DNA of 5,495 nt from an uncultured Erysipelotrichaceae bacterium. GTDB lineage: Bacteria; Bacillota_I; Bacilli_A; RF39; UBA660. Position numbers and translations under genes: made by a program. The DNA is taken from assembly GCA_902783915.1 (NCBI GenBank), contig CACZSX010000087.1, forward strand, positions 1 to 5,495, given 5' to 3'. Positions 1 through 4,132 of this stretch are shown piece after piece. Position 1 is the stretch's first letter. Every line of letters starts with the position of its first letter. The notes under the pieces are model-generated. The model searched no databases, was not told the DNA's origin, and saw nothing but the letters and a program-made list of their open reading frames with translations.

Positions 1-1180
1 AGAAACTATGTTACAAGCAGATTATTTAATAGATATTGGACCAAAAAGTGGTTTAAATGGTGGTTATGTAGTTGCTGCTGGTACACCTAAAGAAGTAATG
101 GATACAAAAGAAAGTATTACAGGTCAATATTTAAGTGGTAAATTAAAGATAGATGTACCTAAGAAAAGAAGAAAAGGTAATGGTAAATTTATTGAAGTTA
201 AAGGTTGTAAAGAGAATAATTTAAAAAATATAGATGTTAAATTTCCACTTGGTACATTTACTTGTGTTACTGGTGTATCAGGCAGTGGTAAGAGTTCTTT
301 AGTAAATGAAATATTATATAAGACATTATCTACAACTTTATATAAATCAAAAGAAAAACCAGGTAAGTATAAATCTATAAAAGGATTAGAAAATATTGAT
401 AAAGTAGTAAATGTATCACAAGATCCAATTGGAAGAACTCCAAGAAGTAATCCAGCTACTTATACAGGAGTATTTGATGATATAAGAGATGTATTTGCAA
501 ATACTAAAGAAGCAAAAATAAGGGGATATGATAAAGGAAGATTCTCATTTAATGTAAAAGGTGGAAGATGTGAAGCTTGTTATGGAGATGGAGTTAAGAA
601 AATAGAGATGCATTTCTTACCAGATGTATATGTACCGTGTGAAATATGTAAAGGTACTAGATATAATAGAGAAACATTAGAAATAAAATTTAAAGGCAAA
701 AATATAGCAGATGTACTTGATATGACTATAGAAGAAGCATATGATTTCTTTGAAAATATTCCAAAAGTAAAGAATAAATTATCAATGCTAGTGGAAGTAG
801 GACTTGGATATATGAAATTAGGTCAATCTGCACCAACTCTATCAGGTGGAGAAGCAGGAAGAGTAAAACTTGCTAAAGAATTACAAAAAAGACCTACTGG
901 TAAAAGTTTATTCATATTAGATGAACCTACTACAGGTCTACATAAAGATGATGTTAAAAAACTAATATCTATATTACAAAGAATAGTAGATAATGGGGAT
1001 ACAGTAATAGTTATTGAACATAACCTAGATATGATTAAAGTATCAGATTATATTATAGATCTTGGACCAGAAGGTGGAGATTTTGGTGGAGAAGTAATTG
1101 CTACAGGAACTCCTGAACAAGTATCAAAAAATAATAAATCATATACAGGTATGTATTTAAAAGAAGAATTACAAAAATAA
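1..1180 (+). CDS. uvrA: UvrA, excinuclease ABC subunit A, C-terminal part (5' partial)
   Basis: This is the ATPase subunit that recognises damaged DNA and loads UvrB in nucleotide excision repair in the cytoplasm. The frame is open from base 2 (codons for E-T precede the first ATG at base 8), so the ATG at 8 is internal and the gene starts upstream of the window. Counting from that Met, the end of the first ATPase module is visible (DYLIDIGP, GTPKEV), then the second module: Walker A GVSGSGKSS at 89-97, the zinc-binding pair C188/C191 and C211/C214 (CxxC-19-CxxC), ABC signature LSGGEAGR at 278-285, Walker B LFILDEPTTGLH at 301-312 and the H-loop VIVIEHN at 333-339. About 390 residues remain of a protein usually near 940. 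One oddity is that the signature reads GEAGR where most UvrA proteins have GEAQR. Identity is certain; only the N-terminal part is missing. Confidence 0.98.
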   Translation, partial: ETMLQADYLIDIGPKSGLNGGYVVAAGTPKEVMDTKESITGQYLSGKLKIDVPKKRRKGNGKFIEVKGCKENNLKNIDVKFPLGTFTCVTGVSGSGKSSLVNEILYKTLSTTLYKSKEKPGKYKSIKGLENIDKVVNVSQDPIGRTPRSNPATYTGVFDDIRDVFANTKEAKIRGYDKGRFSFNVKGGRCEACYGDGVKKIEMHFLPDVYVPCEICKGTRYNRETLEIKFKGKNIADVLDMTIEEAYDFFENIPKVKNKLSMLVEVGLGYMKLGQSAPTLSGGEAGRVKLAKELQKRPTGKSLFILDEPTTGLHKDDVKKLISILQRIVDNGDTVIVIEHNLDMIKVSDYIIDLGPEGGDFGGEVIATGTPEQVSKNNKSYTGMYLKEELQK

Positions 1181-1191
1181 TTCTTCTTTTT
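1159..1191 (+). terminator. Intrinsic terminator of uvrA overlapping the coding end
   Basis: A perfect 12-bp inverted repeat is formed by 1159-1170 (AAAAGAAGAATT) and 1179-1190 (AATTCTTCTTTT) around an 8-nt loop, ending in a run of five T at 1187-1191. The uvrA stop codon (1178-1180) lies across the loop and the 3' arm, so the last codons of the gene form the 5' arm. The stem has few GC pairs. The A-tract/T-tract symmetry would let it work from either side. Confidence 0.7.
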
Positions 1192-1233
1192 GTAAATATG
1201 TGTAAATTGGTATTATTTATTCATTGTTAATTA

Positions 1234-1242
1234 TGCTATAAT
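1234..1242 (+). promoter_or_regulatory. Extended -10 sigma-A promoter of the small-protein unit
   Basis: TGC followed by TATAAT gives a perfect extended -10 (TG at 1234-1235, TATAAT at 1237-1242). No good -35 lies 16-18 bases upstream; 1213-1219 is only T/A, which is acceptable for an extended -10 promoter. Transcription would start near 1249, just upstream of the AGGAGG ribosome site at 1255-1260 and the ATG at 1265, so the leader is about 16 nt. Confidence 0.7.
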
Positions 1243-1264
1243 GAAATAAAATATAGGAGGTTAT

Positions 1265-1543
1265 ATGACAGACGAAGAAAGAAGATTTAGAATTAAAGAA
1301 CTTAATAATCAGGGAAACAAATATTTGAGTTTAGCAACTGCTACACTTGGTTTGGGTGCTGCAGCGTTGGTTACTGCTTTTAATGGTGTTTTTTCTAGCG
1401 AGACAGCTGCGATTATTACAGCAGTTGCAGGAGTTAATGGTATAGTTATGAGCCCAACCATGATTTCTAGAATGGTGCATGCAATTTCTGAAAAAACAGT
1501 GTTAGAAGCTCAAATGGATGAAAAAGAGGGTAGATCAAGATGA
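1265..1543 (+). CDS. Small two-helix membrane protein, function unknown
   Basis: This is a 92-residue protein whose family I do not recognise. The start is well supported: AGGAGG at 1255-1260 lies four bases before the ATG, and a clear promoter lies upstream. Residues 1-19 are charged and hydrophilic (TDEERRFRIKEL). Two hydrophobic, Ala/Gly/Val-rich segments follow at about 20-43 and 47-67, joined by a short polar turn (SSE), and the tail is charged. This suggests a helical hairpin with both ends on the same side of the membrane, probably cytoplasmic. By hand count the gene is about 37% GC (104 of 279), clearly richer than the adjacent yvlD and whiA genes, and it uses GCG, AGC and CCC codons that are rare in its neighbours. 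That could mean recent acquisition or simply an alanine-rich composition. It is cotranscribed with the next gene through an ATGA overlap. Real gene: likely; role: unknown. Confidence 0.85.
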   Translation: MTDEERRFRIKELNNQGNKYLSLATATLGLGAAALVTAFNGVFSSETAAIITAVAGVNGIVMSPTMISRMVHAISEKTVLEAQMDEKEGRSR

Positions 1544-1797
1544 GTATAGATATAAAAGATATAGTAACATTAGATGATGATAATGAATATGTAGTTGCCA
1601 GTAAGACAATCTACAATGATAGGATGTATTATTACTTGGTAGATATAAATAAACCTGAAAATTTAATGTTTTGTTATGAAGATAATGGAGAATTAGTCGA
1701 AAGTAATAATAAGGAAGTAAATACTGAGTTATTACCATTGTTTTATAATGTATCTAAGAATATATTACAAGAATTATCAAATAATAATAACAATTAA
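1540..1797 (+). CDS. DUF1292-like small acidic protein
   Basis: This is an 85-residue soluble protein, with no signal peptide or membrane segment. Its ATG overlaps the upstream stop in an ATGA arrangement (1540-1543), and GAGGG at 1526-1530 serves as ribosome site, so the two genes are translationally coupled. The pattern of the first 70 residues fits the DUF1292 (YrzB-type) family of small Bacillota proteins of unknown function: IVTLDDDNEY, then a beta-rich stretch with YYYLVDINKPEN, then FCYEDNGELVE, and a hydrophobic C-terminal helix around LLPLFYNVSKNIL. The assignment rests on remembered sequence pattern and length only. The tail ends in a run of five Asn. The B. subtilis family member yrzB sits in a different neighbourhood, so context does not help with function. 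It is followed at once by a strong terminator, making this the last gene of a two-gene unit. Confidence 0.8.
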   Translation: MSIDIKDIVTLDDDNEYVVASKTIYNDRMYYYLVDINKPENLMFCYEDNGELVESNNKEVNTELLPLFYNVSKNILQELSNNNNN

Positions 1798-1818
1798 TGG
1801 ACTTTGTCCATTTTTTTT
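1796..1818 (+). terminator. Intrinsic terminator after the DUF1292-like gene
   Basis: Arms AATGGAC (1796-1802) and GTCCATT (1806-1812) form a perfect 7-bp stem with a TTT loop, followed by an uninterrupted T tract at 1811-1818. The stop codon at 1795-1797 runs into the 5' arm. This is the clearest terminator in the window. Confidence 0.88.
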
Positions 1819-1826
1819 ATTATAAT
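1798..1826 (+). promoter_or_regulatory. Candidate promoter for yvlD-lgt overlapping the terminator
   Basis: TGGACT (1798-1803, four of six matches to TTGACA) is separated by exactly 17 bases from TATAAT (1821-1826). The -35-like box lies in the terminator stem. A start near 1833 would leave a leader of about 10 nt before the ATG at 1843 and would trim the ribosome site. TATAAT-like strings are common in DNA this AT-rich; a second one is at 1827-1832. Readthrough of the terminator is the alternative source of yvlD-lgt transcript. Confidence 0.35.
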
Positions 1827-1832
1827 TATAAT

Positions 1833-1838
1833 GAGGTG
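1833..1838 (+). promoter_or_regulatory. Ribosome binding site that fixes the yvlD start
   Basis: GAGGTG lies four bases before the ATG at 1843. A longer open frame begins at a TTG at 1804 inside the terminator, and an ATG occurs at 1831, but neither has a ribosome site. The 1843 ATG is therefore chosen. Confidence 0.7.
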
Positions 1839-1842
1839 CGAT

Positions 1843-2271
1843 ATGAAACTTATAATAATAGACAAAAATGTACCGAGATTAAATAAAATAGTTGAAACAT
1901 TAATATATATAATTGCGTATGCAATAATTATTACATTAATATCTTTGATATTAAAGACAATAGAATTAGATAAAGCTCATTTTGGGTTATATGCATTGTT
2001 GTCATCATTGATAATATATATATTAAATAAAACAATTAAACCTATTTTATTTGAACTTACAGTACCAATAACTGGAATAACAATGGGATTATTTTATCCA
2101 TGTATAAATGTATTAATACTTAAATTGACTGATTGGATATTATTAAGTCATTTTAATACACATGGAACAATATCGTTATTTTTCACAGCAGTATTAATAT
2201 CATTTATATATATACTTACTGATGAATTAATTATTAAACCAATAATAAAAAGGAGTGAAAAACATGAGTGA
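1843..2271 (+). CDS. yvlD: YvlD/DUF360-family membrane protein (phage holin IV-like superfamily)
   Basis: This is a 142-residue integral membrane protein with four predicted helices at about 19-38, 48-62, 74-97 and 108-128. The diagnostic stretch is residues 61-97: LNKTIKPILFELTVPIT runs into GITMGLFYPCINVLIL. It matches the YvlD pattern of N-x-x-I-K-P-I-L, then LT-x-P-x-T, then GLF-x-x-x-INxLxL. Databases often name this family 'phage holin family protein', but its members are chromosomal and of unknown function, and nothing here suggests a prophage. The N-terminal helix with the preceding basic segment (residues 1-18) is longer than in the compact B. subtilis type. The gene overlaps lgt by 8 bases, so the two are probably coupled. 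The order uvrA ... yvlD ... lgt is also known from B. subtilis, which supports the family call. Confidence 0.85.
   Translation: MKLIIIDKNVPRLNKIVETLIYIIAYAIIITLISLILKTIELDKAHFGLYALLSSLIIYILNKTIKPILFELTVPITGITMGLFYPCINVLILKLTDWILLSHFNTHGTISLFFTAVLISFIYILTDELIIKPIIKRSEKHE
2251..2255 (+). promoter_or_regulatory. Ribosome binding site that fixes the lgt start
   Basis: AGGAG lies inside the 3' end of yvlD, eight bases before the ATG at 2264. A GTG at 2255 would add three residues in frame but overlaps this site, so the ATG at 2264 is preferred. Confidence 0.8.
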
Positions 2272-3079
2272 ATTATTTAGAATAGGAAATTTTAGTATAT
2301 CTACATATTCTGTATGTATATTGGTAGGAGTATTAATTGCAGGAGCATTATTTCTATTAGAATGTAAGAAGTATGAAATTGATTTAAATTTTGCTACTAA
2401 TTTAATATTCTGGACAGTTATATTTGGAATAATAGGCGCTAGATTATATTATGTTATATTTAATTTTGGTTATTATGGTTCTAATCCAATTGAAATACTT
2501 AAAGTATGGAATGGTGGACTTGCTATACATGGTGGTCTATTATTTGGATTATTGTTTATAATTCTATATACTAAGAAATATAAGGTTAGAACTTTAAAAG
2601 TAACTGATATGGCAGTAGTAGGTGTAATTATTGCTCAAGCAATAGGTAGATGGGGTAATTTCTTTAACGGGGAAGCACATGGACCAGAAATAACTAGAAC
2701 AGCATTAGAAGGAATGAAAATAATACCTAAATTTGTAATAGACGGTATGAATATAAATGGTATATATTATATGCCTACATTCTATTATGAATCTTTATGG
2801 TGTTTACTTGGATTTATAATTCTGTTAATTGTAAGAAGAGCATTTGAATATTTAAGGATTGGTCAATTAACAGGAATATATCTAGTTTGGTATAGCGCAT
2901 TTAGATTTGTAATTGAAGGATATAGAACTGATAGTTTAATGTTTAGTGGTTTTAAAGTTGCACAGATAGTATCAGTAATATTATTTATAGTTGGATTAGT
3001 ATTAATTTTTATGAATATTGGTAAATCAAAATTTGAAAATAGATATGATGACTATGAATTAGAAGATATTAAATTTTAA
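2264..3079 (+). CDS. lgt: Lgt, prolipoprotein diacylglyceryl transferase
   Basis: Lgt transfers a diacylglyceryl group from phosphatidylglycerol to the lipobox cysteine of prolipoproteins in the cytoplasmic membrane, the first step of lipoprotein maturation. The protein is 271 residues, normal for the family, with about seven hydrophobic segments. Conserved elements in order are Y15 near the N-terminus, GARLYYV at 58-64, GGLAIHGG at 84-91, the Lgt signature GRWGNFFNGEAHG at 128-140, PTFYYESLW at 171-179, and FRFVIEGYRTDSLM at 213-226. H89, R129, N132 and E137 are each exactly 14 residues short of E. coli H103, R143, N146 and E151, a good sign that the active region is intact; R221 probably matches R239. 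A charged, Tyr/Asp-rich tail (254-271) follows the last helix. The gene is coupled to yvlD. In B. subtilis hprK lies directly before lgt; it is not found here. Confidence 0.98.
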   Translation: MSELFRIGNFSISTYSVCILVGVLIAGALFLLECKKYEIDLNFATNLIFWTVIFGIIGARLYYVIFNFGYYGSNPIEILKVWNGGLAIHGGLLFGLLFIILYTKKYKVRTLKVTDMAVVGVIIAQAIGRWGNFFNGEAHGPEITRTALEGMKIIPKFVIDGMNINGIYYMPTFYYESLWCLLGFIILLIVRRAFEYLRIGQLTGIYLVWYSAFRFVIEGYRTDSLMFSGFKVAQIVSVILFIVGLVLIFMNIGKSKFENRYDDYELEDIKF

Positions 3080-3097
3080 GGACAATATGTCCTTTTT
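3078..3097 (+). terminator. Short intrinsic terminator after lgt
   Basis: Arms AAGGACA (3078-3084) and TGTCCTT (3088-3094) form a perfect 7-bp stem with an ATA loop, followed by T up to 3097. The lgt stop codon (3077-3079) runs into the 5' arm. The T tract is only five bases, so partial readthrough into whiA is plausible. Confidence 0.75.
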
Positions 3098-3107
3098 ATG
3101 TTATTAT
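3079..3107 (+). promoter_or_regulatory. Candidate whiA promoter overlapping the lgt terminator
   Basis: AGGACA (3079-3084, four of six -35 matches including GACA) is 17 bases from TATTAT (3102-3107), which is preceded by TG at 3099-3100 as an extended -10. The -35-like box is the 5' arm of the terminator, the same geometry as upstream of yvlD. The start would fall near 3114, about 10 nt before the ATG. It is supported only by pattern. Confidence 0.4.
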
Positions 3108-3110
3108 ATT

Positions 3111-3118
3111 GGTGGTGA
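3111..3118 (+). promoter_or_regulatory. Ribosome binding site that fixes the whiA start
   Basis: GGTGGTGA differs by one base from the GGAGGTGA consensus and lies five bases before the ATG at 3124. A TTG at 3109 opens the same frame earlier but coincides with this site and is rejected. Confidence 0.7.
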
Positions 3119-3123
3119 TATTT

Positions 3124-4050
3124 ATGTCATTTTCAATGAAAGTTAAAAGTGAAATAATTGAAGTATATAGTGATAAAACAGAGAAAATATCACTTCTTTC
3201 AGCATATATACGTAATAATGCTGTTATTACAAAAGATTCAATATTAATAAATACAGAAAATATAGAAATATCTAAATATATTTTTAATTTATTAAATGAA
3301 TTATATAGTGTAGCACCAATAATAACCATAAGAAAGAGTTTTAATTTTAAGAAAAGTTTATCCTATTTATTAAGAATAACTAATAAATTAAATTTAATTT
3401 TAAAAGATTTGTCACTCATAAATAGTGATGGCTATTTTATAAATATACCACGTGAATATATATATGAAGATGATGAGGATAAGAAGGCATATTTAAGGGG
3501 ATTGTTTTTGGCAACGGGTTCTATTAACGATCCAAAAACATCAAGATATCACTTAGAATTTTTTATAGATGACTATGAATATGCACTATTTATATGTGAA
3601 TTATTAGATGATTATAGTTTAAATAGTAAATTAATTGAAAGAAATAATGGGTTTATGGTTTATATAAAGGAATCAGAAAAGATTAGTGATTTTTTAAAAA
3701 TATTAAAGTCTTTTAATGCAGTACTTTATTATGAGGATATTAAAGCATATAGAGAACAAAAAAATTTAATAAATAGACTTAATAATTGTGAACAAGCCAA
3801 TGTTGAAAAAACTATTAATTCCGCACTTGAACAAGTTAAATATATAGAATTAATAGAAAATACTATTGGATTAGATGCTATAGATGAAAAATTAAGAGAA
3901 GCTGCAATATATAGAAAAAAATATAGAGAAGTATCTCTTAGTGAATTAAGTAAAATAATATCTTTAGAATGTGATACAAATATAACTAAATCTGGTTTAA
4001 ATCATAGAATGCGAAAATTAAAGGAAATAGCAGAATCTTTAAAAAAATAA
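3124..4050 (+). CDS. whiA: WhiA, DNA-binding protein with LAGLIDADG-like and helix-turn-helix domains
   Basis: WhiA is a conserved DNA-binding protein of Gram-positive bacteria. It is a sporulation regulator in Streptomyces and is linked to cell division and chromosome segregation in Bacillus. This copy is 308 residues, the usual size. The MSFSMKVKSEI start matches the typical MSF-x(4)-K-x-E-L opening. The N-terminal part (1-110) and a central part built like a homing-endonuclease fold carry the degenerate LAGLIDADG element AYLRGLFLATGSINDP at 122-137 followed by YHLEF. The catalytic acidic residues of true endonucleases are not kept, as in other WhiA proteins. NRLNNCEQANVEKT at 217-230 and the C-terminal HTH at about 256-304 (EKLREAAIYR, SLSELSKII, ITKSGLNHRMRKL) are strongly diagnostic. 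In B. subtilis whiA follows rapZ and yvcK; here it follows lgt, with rapZ and yvcK not in the window. The local GC is extremely low (one 60-base line at 3241 has 5 G/C). Confidence 0.97.
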   Translation: MSFSMKVKSEIIEVYSDKTEKISLLSAYIRNNAVITKDSILINTENIEISKYIFNLLNELYSVAPIITIRKSFNFKKSLSYLLRITNKLNLILKDLSLINSDGYFINIPREYIYEDDEDKKAYLRGLFLATGSINDPKTSRYHLEFFIDDYEYALFICELLDDYSLNSKLIERNNGFMVYIKESEKISDFLKILKSFNAVLYYEDIKAYREQKNLINRLNNCEQANVEKTINSALEQVKYIELIENTIGLDAIDEKLREAAIYRKKYREVSLSELSKIISLECDTNITKSGLNHRMRKLKEIAESLKK

Positions 4051-4076
4051 AATACAACTTATAATTTTATTTTTTT
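4041..4076 (+). terminator. All-AT hairpin at the end of whiA, possible terminator
   Basis: Arms 4041-4053 (seven A, T, four A, T) and 4064-4076 are perfect complements over 13 bp with a 10-nt loop, and the 3' arm doubles as the T tract. The whiA stop codon lies in the 5' arm. With no GC pair the stem is weak, so termination could be inefficient, but the same overlap with the coding end is seen after uvrA. Confidence 0.5.
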
Positions 4077-4077
4077 A

Positions 4078-4107
4078 TTGAAAAATCTAATAATTTTATT
4101 GTATAAT
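4078..4107 (+). promoter_or_regulatory. Sigma-A promoter of the pilin-like repeat protein gene
   Basis: TTGAAA (4078-4083, five of six) and TATAAT (4102-4107, six of six) are separated by 18 bases. The start near 4114 leaves a leader of about 19 nt with AGGAGAT at 4119-4125 before the ATG at 4133. The -35 begins two bases after the whiA hairpin. Confidence 0.8.
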
Positions 4108-4132
4108 ACTTTTAGAATAGGAGATAGTAAAT

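Noticed and set aside
1207..1229. TTGGTA (1207-1212) and TTGTTA (1224-1229) as -35 boxes for the 1237 TATAAT
   Set aside because: Their spacers would be 24 and 7 bases, outside the working range, so the extended -10 alone explains the promoter better.
1181..1264. Possible small RNA or riboswitch between uvrA and the next gene
   Set aside because: Apart from the terminator and promoter there is no further stable pairing, and the leader of about 16 nt is too short for a riboswitch.
1535..1738. Open frame of 67 codons on the minus strand
   Set aside because: It lies wholly opposite the DUF1292-like gene, has no ribosome site or promoter, and its Tyr/Leu/His-rich product looks like a reverse-strand shadow of Asn/Asp/Ile codons.
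1804..1842. Longer N-terminus for yvlD from a TTG at 1804
   Set aside because: It would start inside the terminator and read the T tract as a Phe/Ile run. GAGGTG at 1833-1838 supports the ATG at 1843.
1843..2271. Prophage holin suggested by the family's usual database name
   Set aside because: There is no endolysin or other phage gene nearby, and the uvrA-yvlD-lgt order is chromosomal and conserved.
3096..3329. Open frame of 77 codons on the minus strand over the start of whiA
   Set aside because: It is antisense to a firmly identified whiA, with no recognisable domain and no upstream signals.
3124..4050. Homing endonuclease suggested by the LAGLIDADG-like element
   Set aside because: Length, N-terminus and the C-terminal HTH match WhiA throughout, and the catalytic acidic residues are not kept.
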